Shown here piece after piece: positions 11,231-20,843 of a DNA stretch of 64,000 bases. How positions within the stretch are numbered: position 1 is the first letter of the stretch; every line of letters starts with the position of its first letter. The position numbers were made by a program, and so were the translations under genes. Source of the stretch: Cellulomonas wangsupingiae (GTDB taxonomy: Bacteria; Actinomycetota; Actinomycetes; Actinomycetales; Cellulomonadaceae); contig NZ_CP101989.1 of assembly GCF_024508275.1 (NCBI RefSeq), positions 2,232,001-2,296,000 of the forward strand. The letters run 5' to 3'. The notes beneath the pieces are model-generated. The model was not told the DNA's origin. It saw only the letters and a list, made by a program, of their open reading frames with translations, and did no database searches.

Positions 11231-12039
11231 TGCCGCACCGCCCGCAGCGCCGGGTGCGCGCCCGCGGCGACGAGGTCGGCGACGGACTGCCGTGGGGCGT
11301 CGTCGGTCACCAGCGCCTCGCCGACGAGGACCGCGTCCGCACCGGCACGCGCGTAGTCCATGACGTCGTGCGGCCCGCGCACGCCGGACTCCGCGATCTT
11401 CACGACGTGGGACGGGATCGCGGGCGCCACGCGGGAGAACGTGGTCCGGTCGACCTCGAGGGAACGCAGGTCACGCGCGTTGACCCCGATGACCCGTGCG
11501 CCGGCGTCGACCGCCCGCGCGACCTCCTCGGTGTCGTGGACCTCGACCAGCGCCGTCATGCCGAGCGAGTGGACGCGCTCGACCAGCGACTCCAGCACCG
11601 TCTGCTCGAGCGCGGCGACGATGAGCAGGACGAGGTCCGCCCCGTGCGCGCGCGCCTCCCACACCTGGTACGGCGAGACCACGAAGTCCTTGCGCAGCAC
11701 CGGCACGTCGACGCGGGCACGCACGGCGTCCAGGTCCTCGAGCGAGCCGTTGAACCGCCGCTGCTCGGTGAGCACCGAGATCGCGACGGCACCGCCCTTC
11801 TCGTACTCGGCCGCCAGGGCGGCCGGGTCGGAGATCGCGGCCAGCGCACCCTTGCTCGGGCTCGAGCGCTTCACCTCCGCGATCACGGTCACGGCGTCCG
11901 CGACCTTGAGTCGCGAGACGCACTGCAGCGCCGACTCGCGGCGTGCCGCCTGCTGCTTGAGCTCGCCGAGAGGCGTCGTCGCCTCGCGTGCGGCGAGGTC
12001 GAGCCTGACCCCCGCGACGATGTCGTCCAGCACGGTCAT
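11227..12039 (-). CDS. trpC: Indole-3-glycerol phosphate synthase
   Basis: Closes the indole ring by converting carboxyphenylamino-deoxyribulose phosphate to indole-3-glycerol phosphate. The 270-residue TIM barrel has [13 protein letters not shown] with the catalytic lysine, [22 protein letters not shown], the glutamate in VEVHDTEEV, and [11 protein letters not shown] at 12039 begins [16 protein letters not shown], the usual N-terminus, with GAGGGGATGA upstream as ribosome-binding site. It is monofunctional, and no trpF is fused or adjacent; actinobacteria usually use priA for that step. It has its own predicted promoter. Confidence 0.96.
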   Translation of the reverse strand: MTVLDDIVAGVRLDLAAREATTPLGELKQQAARRESALQCVSRLKVADAVTVIAEVKRSSPSKGALAAISDPAALAAEYEKGGAVAISVLTEQRRFNGSLEDLDAVRARVDVPVLRKDFVVSPYQVWEARAHGADLVLLIVAALEQTVLESLVERVHSLGMTALVEVHDTEEVARAVDAGARVIGVNARDLRSLEVDRTTFSRVAPAIPSHVVKIAESGVRGPHDVMDYARAGADAVLVGEALVTDDAPRQSVADLVAAGAHPALRAVRQ

Positions 12040-12064
12040 CGACGGATCATCCCCTCTGGCCGGT

Positions 12065-12118
12065 TGGTGCGGCGCGCACCAGCCCTCTGCCCGGGCCTGC
12101 CGCCGAGCAGCCATCGTA
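12065..12118 (-). promoter_or_regulatory. Predicted trpC promoter and leader hairpin
   Basis: A -10-like TACGAT lies at 12113-12118 on the minus strand, giving a leader of about 65 bases before trpC. The leader holds a perfect 7-bp hairpin with a 3-base loop (12065-12071 with 12075-12081), roughly 20 bases before the ribosome-binding site. No Trp-rich leader peptide and no T-box stem were seen. Confidence 0.3.
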
Positions 12119-12189
12119 GACGCCGTGACGCACGCCACCGGCCCACCGCCCGAAGCGTGGGACCAGGACCTCCGCCCGGACCGCCCGCC

Positions 12190-12690
12190 TCAGGGGACCG
12201 AGCTCATGAACGGCACGGTGAGCCCGACCAGGAAGAGCGGCACCAGCGCCATCAGGAACAGCGCGACGACCAGCACCCCCAGCCCGGTGGCCACCCAGCC
12301 GAGCACGATGCCCGCCGTGGCCATCCCCTCGTTGTCCGCCTGCCCCGCCGCCACCGCCTTGCGCGCGTTGGCGCCGACGACGACGGCCGGGATGCCCGTG
12401 AAGAAGACGCAGCCGAGCACGCCGAGCAGACCCAGCACGAGCGACCACACGGCGAGGTCGTTCCGGGGCATGTACGGGCCCGCCCCGGGCGGCGGATACC
12501 CCGCAGGCGGGTAGCCGGCAGGCGGGTAGCCCGCAGGCGGGTACGTGCCCGACGCCCGGCCGTCGGCCGGGCCCACCGGCGGCGGGACGGGACCGCCGCC
12601 CGTGCCGGGCGGCGGCGGCGCGTCGTGCGGCGCGTAGGCACCCTCCTGGCCGTAGACGGGCCCGGGCTGCGGGTCGTGGGACTGGGTCAT
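12190..12690 (-). CDS. DUF4190-type membrane protein with Pro/Gly-rich N-terminus
   Basis: A 166-residue protein of unknown function. The first 75 residues are a Pro/Gly/Tyr-rich tail with repeated PPAGY units, encoded by a 15-base tandem repeat near 12500-12545. Two membrane segments follow: LAVWSLVLGLLGVLGCVFFTGIPAVVVGA and a longer hydrophobic stretch after the KAVAAGQADNEG loop. This layout, with the loop Gly-rich and the first segment starting xxxWSLVLG, is typical of DUF4190. The ribosome-binding site GGAGGA lies 9 bases before the ATG. It lies upstream of trpC and resembles the protein at 13185-13850. Confidence 0.8.
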   Translation of the reverse strand: MTQSHDPQPGPVYGQEGAYAPHDAPPPPGTGGGPVPPPVGPADGRASGTYPPAGYPPAGYPPAGYPPPGAGPYMPRNDLAVWSLVLGLLGVLGCVFFTGIPAVVVGANARKAVAAGQADNEGMATAGIVLGWVATGLGVLVVALFLMALVPLFLVGLTVPFMSSVP

Positions 12691-12741
12691 CGGTGGTTCC
12701 TCCGGACGGATCGGTCGACGAGGGCGCTGGACGCCCGACGG

Positions 12742-13188
12742 TCACGGCAGGGGTGCCGGCCCCAGGTAGGGCGTCAGCACCGGCACGTTGCGCAGCACCG
12801 CGAACCCCACCACGGCGACGAGGAGCGCCCACGGCACCCAGGACGGCAGCACGAGCGCGGGACCGCCGCGCAGCCGCCTGGCGGTCCAGACGACCCAGGT
12901 CGCCACGAGCACGGGCGCCAGGACCGTCCACAGCGGGTTGGCCTGCCAGGCGCCGGCCAGGTCGCCCGTCACCAGGTCGTGGGTGGCCCGCAGGCCGCCG
13001 CAGCCGGGACAGGCCACCCCGAGGAACAGCACCGACGGGCAGATCCCGTAGCTGAGCGACTCGTAGGGCGAGCGCAGGGCCAGCAGCGCCGCACCGGCGG
13101 CGGCCACGGCCCCGACGGCGAACGGCACCGCACCCCGCCGCACGGGGTGCGACGTGGGTGCGGTGCCGGCGGCACCCGAGAGGGTCAC
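12742..13188 (-). CDS. DUF2752 membrane protein
   Basis: A 148-residue membrane protein of the DUF2752 family, function unknown. The family hallmark is visible: [41 protein letters not shown], that is, a CPGCG motif next to a conserved Cys and Asn-Pro. Three hydrophobic stretches are present ([40 protein letters not shown]). The start is GTG at 13188, overlapping the stop of the upstream gene as GTGA. The same reading frame runs further upstream but there it is only Arg/His-rich noise. It is coupled with the DUF4190 gene before it. Confidence 0.85.
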   Translation of the reverse strand: MTLSGAAGTAPTSHPVRRGAVPFAVGAVAAAGAALLALRSPYESLSYGICPSVLFLGVACPGCGGLRATHDLVTGDLAGAWQANPLWTVLAPVLVATWVVWTARRLRGGPALVLPSWVPWALLVAVVGFAVLRNVPVLTPYLGPAPLP

Positions 13189-13850
13189 GGGACCTGCAGC
13201 TGCTGCTGACGCTCCACTTCGTCCTGGACGTACGTCCAGAAGCCGTCCCAGCCGCCGTACTGCGCGAAGGCGACCGCGAAGCTCACGAGGAAGTACAGGC
13301 CGATGAGAATGCCGAGGATGCTGATGATGATGCCGGCGAGCGCGAGGCCGCCGTTGGTGGCCTCGCCGCGCGCGGCCGCGGCGCGGCCCTTGATGCCGAG
13401 CCAGACGCCGACGGCGCCGGGGACGATGCCGACGACCAGGCAGCACAGCAGCACCGACACGATGCCGAGCACGAGGGACCAGACGCCGAGCGAGTTGCGC
13501 GCCGTGGACTGCGGCGCGCCGTACCCGGCCGCGCCGTACCCAGCGGCCTCCTGGCCGTAGGCCGGGCCCTGGCCGTAGGCGGGTGCCTGGCCGTAGGCCG
13601 GCGGCTGACCCTGGCCGTAGGCCGGCGGCTGACCCTGGCCGTACGCGGGCGGCTGGCCGTACGCCGGCGGCTGGCCGTACGCGGGCGGCTGACCCGCGCC
13701 CGGCACGTCCGGGCTGGTCCCCGCCGGGTACGGCGGGACGTCACCGGCCGCCGGTGTGGGCGGCTGCGACGCCGGGTCGGGGGCCCCGGACCCGGCACCC
13801 GGCTGGTCGTCGGGCACGTACGGGTCACGCGGCTCGTTGGGCGTCGTCAT
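13185..13850 (-). CDS. DUF4190-type membrane protein with QPPAYGQ repeats
   Basis: A 221-residue protein of unknown function. About 120 N-terminal residues are low-complexity Pro/Ala/Tyr/Gly/Gln sequence with repeated QPPAYGQ units (encoded around 13560-13695). Two membrane segments of the DUF4190 type follow ([32 protein letters not shown], then a second after GEATNGGLA), and the tail ends in a Gln-rich stretch. The repeat region could be a flexible cytoplasmic or surface tail; this is inference. It overlaps the DUF2752 gene by four bases and looks like a diverged paralogue of the 12190-12690 gene. Confidence 0.8.
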   Translation of the reverse strand: MTTPNEPRDPYVPDDQPGAGSGAPDPASQPPTPAAGDVPPYPAGTSPDVPGAGQPPAYGQPPAYGQPPAYGQGQPPAYGQGQPPAYGQAPAYGQGPAYGQEAAGYGAAGYGAPQSTARNSLGVWSLVLGIVSVLLCCLVVGIVPGAVGVWLGIKGRAAAARGEATNGGLALAGIIISILGILIGLYFLVSFAVAFAQYGGWDGFWTYVQDEVERQQQLQVP

Positions 13851-13923
13851 GCGGCTCTCCCTGGCTCGTTGGTGGCCGGTCGAGCCGGCCTGGTGCGGAC
13901 CGGAGGACTCCCCGGGGGTGCGG

Positions 13924-14229
13924 TCAGTGGCTCCCGCGACGCTGGGCGCGGGCGAGCGTCGCAGCGCCGCCCTGGCCGTGCCCCAGCAGCTGCAGGACCT
14001 TGCCGAGGACCAGGCCGGCCGCGATGACCGCCATCCCGACCCAGAAGAGCCAGGCGAGCGTGAACGTCACGCCCAGGGCGGCCACGACGGCCCCCAGCAC
14101 GACCGACCACGTGGTCGTCCACGCGGCAAGGGTGCGTCCGTGGTTCGTCGGCGGCGTCGTCGGCGGCAGGTGCACCGTCTCGGTACGGGTCGGGGTCTGG
14201 GCTCGGTGGGCCAGCGAATGATCGGCCAT
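13924..14229 (-). CDS. HGxxPAAW-type small membrane protein
   Basis: A 101-residue protein. Its middle reads [13 protein letters not shown], matching the HGxxPAAW family that is regularly encoded beside trpE in actinobacteria, although Pro is replaced by Leu in this copy. Two membrane segments follow ([34 protein letters not shown]), then a basic C-terminus. The function is unknown; membrane location is inferred. It is transcribed with trpE and the Trp-operon membrane protein, 63 bases after the latter. Confidence 0.82.
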   Translation of the reverse strand: MADHSLAHRAQTPTRTETVHLPPTTPPTNHGRTLAAWTTTWSVVLGAVVAALGVTFTLAWLFWVGMAVIAAGLVLGKVLQLLGHGQGGAATLARAQRRGSH

Positions 14230-14292
14230 GGGTACGTCCTTCGTGCTCGGTTTGCCTCACCCTATCCGAGACCCGACGGGCCCACGCGCTGG

Positions 14293-14898
14293 TCAGGACG
14301 GGTCGTCGCCGCGTGTCAGCGCGTCCCAGTCCGCACGTTCGTCCGCCGCGCCGGGTGTGGCCGTACCGCCGGACGGCCCCGTGGGGCGCTCGTGCCGCCG
14401 GGAGCGCTGGTCCCACGCGCCCCGGGTGCGCGCCAAGGCCGCCGCGAGCAGGACCACGAGCGCACCGACGACGACGGCCACCAGCGGCCAGGCCGTCGTC
14501 GTGGCACCCGCTGCGCCGCTCGCGACGCCCGTCGCCTCGGCCACCGCGCCGGACGCGGCGCGCGCGGGATCGGAGACCACGGCCGCGGCGCCCACCACGA
14601 CGAGCACGCCGGCCGCCGCCGCGACGGCCGCCACGACCCAGCGCCCGACGCGCCCGACCAGCCCGAGCGCCCCTGCGGCGGCGAGCAGCACGAGCGCGGC
14701 TGCACCCGTCTGAGGAGCGGCCTGCGCGCCCGTCACCGTGACGGTCACGGTCCCGGCCAGCGCGCTGGTGCCCTCCGCCACCACCCAGGTCGGCCGTGCC
14801 ACCACGCCCACGAGCGCGGCTGCGAGGAGCAGCAGCAGGACCCACCGGGCACGACGGGGCGGATCACCGGCCGCGCGCGCCGGCGTCGCACGGCTCAC
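14293..14898 (-). CDS. Trp biosynthesis-associated membrane protein
   Basis: A 201-residue integral membrane protein of the family found in actinobacterial trp operons (TIGR02234 type). There are four hydrophobic segments: WVLLLLLAAALVGVVA, ALVLLAAAGALGLVG, WVVAAVAAAAGVLVVVGAAAVV and PLVAVVVGALVVLLAAALA. The soluble tail ends in RADWDALTRGDDPS, close to the conserved C-terminal WDALsrGeDPT of the family. The start is GTG, overlapping the trpE stop as GTGA. A role in tryptophan production or transport is guessed only from its position. Confidence 0.9.
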   Translation of the reverse strand: MSRATPARAAGDPPRRARWVLLLLLAAALVGVVARPTWVVAEGTSALAGTVTVTVTGAQAAPQTGAAALVLLAAAGALGLVGRVGRWVVAAVAAAAGVLVVVGAAAVVSDPARAASGAVAEATGVASGAAGATTTAWPLVAVVVGALVVLLAAALARTRGAWDQRSRRHERPTGPSGGTATPGAADERADWDALTRGDDPS

Positions 14899-16472
14899 GG
14901 CGCGTCGCGTCGCAGGCGCGCCGCGAGCTGCACCGCACGGACGACTGCCTCGGCCTTGTTGCGCGACTCCGCGTACTCCAGCGCGGGCACGGAGTCCGCG
15001 ACGATGCCGCCGCCGGCCTGGACGCTCGCGCGGCCGTCACGGATCACCGCGGTGCGGATCGCGATCGCCATGTCCATGTCACCGGCGAAGTCGAAGTACC
15101 CGACGGTGCCCCCGTACACGCCGCGCCGGGCGGGCTCGAGCTCGTCGATCAGCTCGATCGCGCGGGGCTTGGGCGCGCCCGACAGCGTGCCGGCGGGGAA
15201 GGTCGCGATGAGCGTCGCGAGCGCCGTCGACCCGGCGCGCAGCCGGCCGACGACCGTCGAGCAGATGTGCATGATGTGCGAGAACCGGCGCACGGCCATG
15301 AACTCCACGACCTCGACGCTCGTCGGCTCGCAGACCTTGACCATGTCGTTGCGGGACAGGTCGACGAGCATGATGTGCTCGGCGCGCTCCTTGGGGTCGG
15401 CCAGGACCTCGTCCTGCAGCGCCCGGTCCTCCTCGGGCGTCGCCCCCCGCGGCCGCGACCCGGCGATGGGGAACGTCGTGACGTGGCTGTCGCTGACCTT
15501 GACGAGCGTCTCCGGGCTCGACCCGACGACGGCGAAGTCGCGCCCGTCGGCGTCCTGCAGCGCGAGCAGGTACATGTAGGGGCTCGGGTTGACGGTGCGC
15601 AGCACGCGGTACACGTCCAGCGGCTCGGCCGGGCAGTCGAGGTCGAGGCGCTGCGACAGCACGACCTGGAACACGTCGCCGTCCCGGATCGCCGCCTGGC
15701 CGCGCCGCACCGACTCCTCGAACTCCTCGCGCGTGCTGCGGAACTCGAGCTCGGGCACGGCGGCGTCCACGTCGATGACGGCGGGCGCCGGGGGCGCGGG
15801 CCGGCGCAGCGCGGCCTGCATGTCGTCCAGCCGCCGCAGCGCGTCGGCGTACGCGTCGTCGACGCGCTCGTCGGTGGCGTCGAAGTTGATGGCGTTGGCG
15901 ACCAGCCACACCGAGCCGTCGACGTGGTCGACGGCGGCCAGGTCGCTCGCCAGCAGGAGCGTGACCTCGGGGATCCCCAGCTCCTCCGGCGCGAGCGCGG
16001 GCAGCGTGGGCTCCCAGCGGTGCACGACGTCCCAGCCCAGGACGCCCACGAGCCCGCCCGTCAGCGGCGGCAGGCCCTCGACGCGCGGTGTGTGCAGCAC
16101 CTCGAGCGTCCGTCCGACCACGTCGAGCACGTCGCCATCGGTGGGCACGCCGACCGGCACGTCGCCGGACCACACCGCGCGCCCGTCGCGCACGGACAGG
16201 CTCGCGCGCGACGCGACACCCACGAACGACCACCGCCCCCACGTCCCGTCGGACTCGGCGGACTCCAGCACGAAGGTGCCCGGTCGCCCGGCCGCCAGCG
16301 TGCGGTAGAGCCCGACGGGTGTCACGTCGTCCGCGAGGAGCCTGCGCACCACCGGCACGACGCGCCGCTGCTCCGCGAGCTCGCGGAACCCCTCGGGGGT
16401 CGGCCAGGTGGCGCCCCACGGCAGGTCCGCGGCGGTCACGCGGGGTGCGGTGGAAGCGGGCGTCGGGGTCAC
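14895..16472 (-). CDS. trpE: Anthranilate synthase component I
   Basis: Makes anthranilate from chorismate, the first committed step of tryptophan synthesis. The 525-residue protein has the N-terminal feedback domain with the LLES-type motif ([19 protein letters not shown]) and the chorismate-binding domain with [63 protein letters not shown] and [15 protein letters not shown]. The start is GTG at 16472, overlapping the hisI stop. The glutaminase partner trpG and trpD are not in this window. LESAES is the usual position of tryptophan feedback binding. Confidence 0.95.
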   Translation of the reverse strand: MTPTPASTAPRVTAADLPWGATWPTPEGFRELAEQRRVVPVVRRLLADDVTPVGLYRTLAAGRPGTFVLESAESDGTWGRWSFVGVASRASLSVRDGRAVWSGDVPVGVPTDGDVLDVVGRTLEVLHTPRVEGLPPLTGGLVGVLGWDVVHRWEPTLPALAPEELGIPEVTLLLASDLAAVDHVDGSVWLVANAINFDATDERVDDAYADALRRLDDMQAALRRPAPPAPAVIDVDAAVPELEFRSTREEFEESVRRGQAAIRDGDVFQVVLSQRLDLDCPAEPLDVYRVLRTVNPSPYMYLLALQDADGRDFAVVGSSPETLVKVSDSHVTTFPIAGSRPRGATPEEDRALQDEVLADPKERAEHIMLVDLSRNDMVKVCEPTSVEVVEFMAVRRFSHIMHICSTVVGRLRAGSTALATLIATFPAGTLSGAPKPRAIELIDELEPARRGVYGGTVGYFDFAGDMDMAIAIRTAVIRDGRASVQAGGGIVADSVPALEYAESRNKAEAVVRAVQLAARLRRDAP

Positions 16473-16894
16473 GGCCGGGCTCCTCGGGGGGTCTCCTGCG
16501 GGGCGGTGACGGGCAGCGCGCCGCCCGCCTCGAAGCAGGTGCGGGTGCCGGTGTGGCAGGCGGCCCCCACCTGGTCGACCGTCACGAGCAGGGCGTCGCC
16601 GTCGCAGTCGAGGGCCACCGAGCGCACGTGCTGCACGTGGCCGGACGTGTCCCCCTTGCGCCAGTACTCCTGGCGCGACCTGCTCCAGAACGTCACCCGG
16701 CCGGTCGTGAGCGTGCGGTGCAGCGCCTCGTCGTCCATCCAGCCGAGCATCAGCACCTCGCGGGTGTCGTGCTGCTGGACGATCGCGGCCACGAGGCCGG
16801 CGTCGTCGCGGCGCAGGCGGGCGGCGATCGCGGGGTCGAGGGCGCTGCGCGTCACGGGGCCGTCGGGCGTGGTGGTGGGCGGGGTCTGCGGCAC
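16469..16894 (-). CDS. hisI: Phosphoribosyl-AMP cyclohydrolase
   Basis: Opens the adenine ring of phosphoribosyl-AMP in histidine synthesis. The 141-residue monofunctional enzyme has [26 protein letters not shown], the magnesium site [14 protein letters not shown] and the zinc cysteines in [13 protein letters not shown] at 16894 is chosen; the earlier frame reads as Arg/Pro noise, and a weak -10-like CAGGAT lies six bases upstream. It is coupled to trpE by a GTGA overlap. hisF is found at 21483, on the other side of the ABC exporter. Confidence 0.93.
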   Translation of the reverse strand: MPQTPPTTTPDGPVTRSALDPAIAARLRRDDAGLVAAIVQQHDTREVLMLGWMDDEALHRTLTTGRVTFWSRSRQEYWRKGDTSGHVQHVRSVALDCDGDALLVTVDQVGAACHTGTRTCFEAGGALPVTAPQETPRGARP

Positions 16895-16964
16895 GCGACG
16901 ATCCTGCCACGCGCGGCACGCCGGGTCCCGACCCGTCCGTGGACGGACCGGGGACACCCGGTGC

Positions 16965-18812
16965 TCAGCGGGTCTGCGCCACCCAGGCGGCGTGCATCGC
17001 GGCGTAGTGGCCGCCCAGGGCGACCAGCTCGGCGTGCGTGCCCGTCTCGACGACCCGGCCCGCGTGCACGACGACCACGACGTCCGCGGCCTCGGCGGTC
17101 GAGAGGCGGTGCGCGATCGTCAGCGTGGTGCGTCCACGTGCGAGCTCACGCAGCGCGCGGGCGATCCGCACCTCCGCCACGGGGTCCACGGCGGACGTCG
17201 CCTCGTCGAGCAGCAGCAGGTCACCGTCGGCGAGGCGGGCCCGGGCGAGCGCGACGAGCTGCCGCTCGCCGGCGGACAGCAGCTCCCCGCGCTGCCCGAC
17301 CGGCGTGTCGAGTCCGGCGGGCAGCTCGGCGACCCAGGCGTCCAGCCCGAGCTCGTCGACCACGCGCCGGACCCGGCGCGCCACCTCGGGCTCCGGGTCC
17401 GGGCCACCCCCGTGGCCGTCGCGCAGCCCGTAGGCGACGTTCTGGGCGAGCGTGCCGTCGAACAGGAACCCCTCCTGCGGCACGAGCACGACGCGCCGTC
17501 GCAGGTCGTGCGACGCGACTCGCCGCAGGTCCACGCCGTCGAGCCGCACGGCGCCCGAGGTCGGGTCCATGAACCGCGCGACCAGCTTGGCGAGCGTCGT
17601 CTTGCCCGAGCCGGTCGCGCCGACCACGGCCACGGACGTGCCCGCCGCCACGTGCAGGTCGACGTCCTGCAGCACCGGCGGCCCGTCCGGGTAGGCGTAC
17701 CCGACACGCTCGAGCGTCACCGTCGCCGGGCCGCGCGGGCTGGGGACCGCGTCGTCGCCGGTGGGCTCCGCCACGTCCACGGGCGTCTCCAGGACGCCGA
17801 GCACGCGGCGCCAGCCGGCCACGGCGTTCTGCAGCTCGTTGAGGATCTCGGTGGCCATCTGCACCGGCCCGGTGAACAGCTGCACGAGGAAGAGGAAGGC
17901 CAGCACGCGGCCGACGGACAGCTCCCCCGCGACGCCGAGCCACGTGCCGGCGACCACCACGACGGCCAGCACGAGGTTGGCGACGAGCACCCCGGACGAG
18001 AACACCACGGCGACGAGGCTCTGCGCGCGCACCATCGCCCGCCGGGTCGCGGTGACCGCCGCGTCGATGCGGCGCTGCGTGCGCGCGGCCACGCCGTACG
18101 CGCGGATCGTCTCGGCGCCCACGACGGCCTCCGAGACGGCACCGAGCATGGCGCCGTACTGCTCGCGGACGGCCGCGTACCGGTGGTTCACCCCGCGCTG
18201 CAGCCGCGGCAGGACGACGAGCAGCGGGATGAAGCACGCCCAGACCAGCAGCGTGAGCTGCCAGGAGTACACCGCCATCAGCGCGGTCGCGACGAGGATC
18301 TGCAGGACCGAGACGAGCAGCATGATGCCGCCCCACTGCACGAACATCGAGATCGTGTCGACGTCGGACGTGACGCGGGAGACGAGCGAGCCGCGCCGCT
18401 CGGTGTTCTGCGTGAGCACCGACAGGTCGTGCACGTGCCGGAACGCGCGGGTGCGCAGCGTCAGCAGCCCTGCCTCGCTCGAGCGGAAGAGCCGCACGTT
18501 GACCAGCGCGGAGCACGCCGCGCCGACCGCCAGGCCGACGGCCGCGAGCCCGACCAGGGCGGCGGCACGGGACACGTCGACGCCACCCGGGGCGAGGACG
18601 GCGGTGTCGATGGTCTGCTGCACGGCGATCGGCACGAGCACCCGGGCGGAGGCCGCGACGACCGCCAGCGCGAGCGTGACCGTCACCCCGTCGAGGAGCT
18701 CCGGGGACACCTGCACCCCGCGCCGCAGCGTGGCCAGCACGCCGAGCGTGCTCGCGGGCGCCATCCTGCCCGAGGACACCGCCTCCTGCGGTGCGTCGGC
18801 GGTGCTCGTCAC
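16965..18812 (-). CDS. ABC exporter half-transporter, catalytic subunit
   Basis: A 615-residue exporter subunit with an N-terminal six-helix membrane domain and a C-terminal ATPase domain. Walker A is [12 protein letters not shown] and Walker B is [12 protein letters not shown] with a normal catalytic Glu, but the signature is [17 protein letters not shown] instead of LSGGQ. The partner at 18809-20725 has the opposite pattern, so the two are inferred to form a heterodimer with one degenerate nucleotide site. The start is GTG at 18812, overlapping the partner's stop as GTGA. The substrate is unknown; multidrug, lipid or peptide export are all possible. Confidence 0.92.
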   Translation of the reverse strand: MTSTADAPQEAVSSGRMAPASTLGVLATLRRGVQVSPELLDGVTVTLALAVVAASARVLVPIAVQQTIDTAVLAPGGVDVSRAAALVGLAAVGLAVGAACSALVNVRLFRSSEAGLLTLRTRAFRHVHDLSVLTQNTERRGSLVSRVTSDVDTISMFVQWGGIMLLVSVLQILVATALMAVYSWQLTLLVWACFIPLLVVLPRLQRGVNHRYAAVREQYGAMLGAVSEAVVGAETIRAYGVAARTQRRIDAAVTATRRAMVRAQSLVAVVFSSGVLVANLVLAVVVVAGTWLGVAGELSVGRVLAFLFLVQLFTGPVQMATEILNELQNAVAGWRRVLGVLETPVDVAEPTGDDAVPSPRGPATVTLERVGYAYPDGPPVLQDVDLHVAAGTSVAVVGATGSGKTTLAKLVARFMDPTSGAVRLDGVDLRRVASHDLRRRVVLVPQEGFLFDGTLAQNVAYGLRDGHGGGPDPEPEVARRVRRVVDELGLDAWVAELPAGLDTPVGQRGELLSAGERQLVALARARLADGDLLLLDEATSAVDPVAEVRIARALRELARGRTTLTIAHRLSTAEAADVVVVVHAGRVVETGTHAELVALGGHYAAMHAAWVAQTR

Positions 18813-20725
18813 CTGCGTCCCCCTCCGGTCGTGGCGTCCTCGTCCCACACGGCGGCGGCCTCCTCGTCGGCGCGCTCCCGCTCACGTCGCTGGGACTCAC
18901 GCTCGTACGCCGTCGCGAGCTCGCGGTAGCCCGGGTCGCGCGCGAGCAGCTCCGCGTGCGTGCCGCGGTCGACGACCCGTCCGCCGTCGACGTGCACGAC
19001 CTCGTCGGCGAGCAGCACCGACGACATCCGGTAGGCGACCAGGAGCACCGTCGGGCCCGGCTCGTCGGCGGCCGGGCGCAGCCCGGTGAGGATGGCGCGC
19101 TCCACCGCCGGGTCCACCGCCGAGGTCGCGTCGTCGAGGACCAGCACGCGGGGGCGCCGCACGAGGGCGCGCGCGAGCGCCAGACGCTGGCGCTGCCCCC
19201 CCGACAGGTTCGCCCCGCGCTCACCGAGGGGTGCGTCCAGACCACCGGGCAGCGCCCGGACCACGTCGTCGACGCGTGCGGCCGCCAGCGCGGCCCAGAC
19301 CTGCTCGTCGTCCGGCGCCCCGGGGTCGCCGGGGTCGGTGAGCGCGACGTTCCCGCGGACCGTGTCCTCGAAGACGAACGCCGACTGGCTCACGTAGCCC
19401 ACCTGCGCGGCGAGGTCCGCCGGGGCGATCTCGCGCACGTCGCACCCGTCGATCTCGACCACACCCCGCGAGGGGTCCGCCAGCCGCGGGACCAGCCCGA
19501 CGAGCGTCGACTTGCCCGAGCCCGTCGGCCCCACCACCGCGAGCGTGCGGCCGGGCGTGACGTGCAGGTCGACGTCGTGCAGCAGCTCGACGTCGCCGTC
19601 CGCGGCGGGCACCTGCAGGTGCACGCCCCGCAGGCGCACGTCGGCGCCGCCACCGTCGTGGGGCAGCCGCCTCCGGCCCTCGACGGGCACGCCCTGCGCG
19701 TCGAGCACCCGCGAGATGCGGTCGTGGCCGACGAGCCCGCGCGGGAGCTCGCCGAGCACCCACCCGAAGGCGCGCACGGGCACGGCCAGCAAGGTCAGGA
19801 GGTACGCCGCGGCGACGACGTCGCCCGTGCCGATCGCCCCGGCGGCCACGCGCTGCGTCCCGACCAGCAGGACGAGCAGGGTGCCGAGGTTCGGGAGCAG
19901 GTCGATCACGGGGTCGAACACCGCCCGGACGACGCCCACCCGCACGTTCGCGTCGCGCAGGGCGCGCGCCCGGTCGGCGAACCGGGCGTCCTCACGGTCC
20001 TCGGTGCCCAGCGACTTGACGAGGCTCGCGGCCTCGAAGCTCTCGTGCGCGACGTCGGCGACCTCGGCCCGCAGCTGCTGGGCGCGGGTGATCGCCGGTG
20101 TCATCCGCCGCTGGAAGACCAGGTTCGCGACCACGGCGAGCGGCAGCACGACGAGCGCGGCGACCGCGAGCCACACGTCGGTCCGCAGCAGCGCGACCGT
20201 GGCGACGACGATCATCACGACGACGCCGAGCGCGAACGGCAGGGGGTTGAACACCCCGGTCGCGGCCTCGACGTCCGACCCGGCGTTGGACAGCAGCTGG
20301 CCGGTGGGGTGACGGCGGTGCCACGGCATCGGCAGGCGCAGGTACTGACGCGTCACCGCGCGACGGTGGTCCGCCTGGATGTCGGCCACACCGATGCCCG
20401 CGAAGATCCGGCGCCCGGCGACGGACACGGCCAGCGCGAGCGCCACCGCGGCGACGACGGCGCCGGCGCCCCAGATCCGTCCCTGCGCCGCCTGCGATCC
20501 CGCCAGCGCGGGCACCACGACCTGGTCCGTGACCGCGCCCAGCACGCGGCTCACCGCGACCGTCAGGGCCCCGAAGAGCGCGGACGTCCCGACGGCCGCC
20601 AGGTACGTGCGCGGGTGGGCGCGCATGCCCCGCCAGACCAGGGCGGCCGAGCGCCGCGCGGCGGACCCCTGCAGCGCGGAGCGCGGGGCGGCGGGGGTGG
20701 GCGGGCGCGCGGGCACGGCGGTCAC
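18809..20725 (-). CDS. ABC exporter half-transporter, partner subunit
   Basis: A 638-residue half-transporter with membrane domain and ATPase domain. Walker A is VVGPTGSGKSTL, the signature is a perfect NLSGGQRQRLALARAL, but Walker B is VLVLDDATSAVD, with Asp in place of the catalytic Glu. This is the subunit contributing the non-catalytic Walker motifs in heterodimeric exporters. GTG at 20725 is used. Because AGGAG lies only one base before it, the GTG at 20716 (ten bases after AGGAG) may be the true start. It is the first gene of a two-gene operon with 16965-18812. Confidence 0.92.
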   Translation of the reverse strand: MTAVPARPPTPAAPRSALQGSAARRSAALVWRGMRAHPRTYLAAVGTSALFGALTVAVSRVLGAVTDQVVVPALAGSQAAQGRIWGAGAVVAAVALALAVSVAGRRIFAGIGVADIQADHRRAVTRQYLRLPMPWHRRHPTGQLLSNAGSDVEAATGVFNPLPFALGVVVMIVVATVALLRTDVWLAVAALVVLPLAVVANLVFQRRMTPAITRAQQLRAEVADVAHESFEAASLVKSLGTEDREDARFADRARALRDANVRVGVVRAVFDPVIDLLPNLGTLLVLLVGTQRVAAGAIGTGDVVAAAYLLTLLAVPVRAFGWVLGELPRGLVGHDRISRVLDAQGVPVEGRRRLPHDGGGADVRLRGVHLQVPAADGDVELLHDVDLHVTPGRTLAVVGPTGSGKSTLVGLVPRLADPSRGVVEIDGCDVREIAPADLAAQVGYVSQSAFVFEDTVRGNVALTDPGDPGAPDDEQVWAALAAARVDDVVRALPGGLDAPLGERGANLSGGQRQRLALARALVRRPRVLVLDDATSAVDPAVERAILTGLRPAADEPGPTVLLVAYRMSSVLLADEVVHVDGGRVVDRGTHAELLARDPGYRELATAYERESQRRERERADEEAAAVWDEDATTGGGRR

Positions 20726-20843
20726 ACTCCTGACGGGCGAGGGGAAGGCGTGAATCTTCTCACGCAGCACCCACAGGGCCCGGTGGGCCGCGTGGCCGGA
20801 GCGCCGTGCGCACCGCGGCGCCATGCGTGGCACGATCACGGCC

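Noticed and set aside
12040..12138. Open frame upstream of trpC as a Trp leader peptide
   Set aside because: It has only one Trp codon (in GWCAPH) and no paired attenuator stems; it is simply the open extension of trpC.
20823..20843. Earlier ATG start for the TIGR03085 protein
   Set aside because: It is in frame and possible, but the conserved sequence starts at MTWHETERG (20844), so the later start was preferred.
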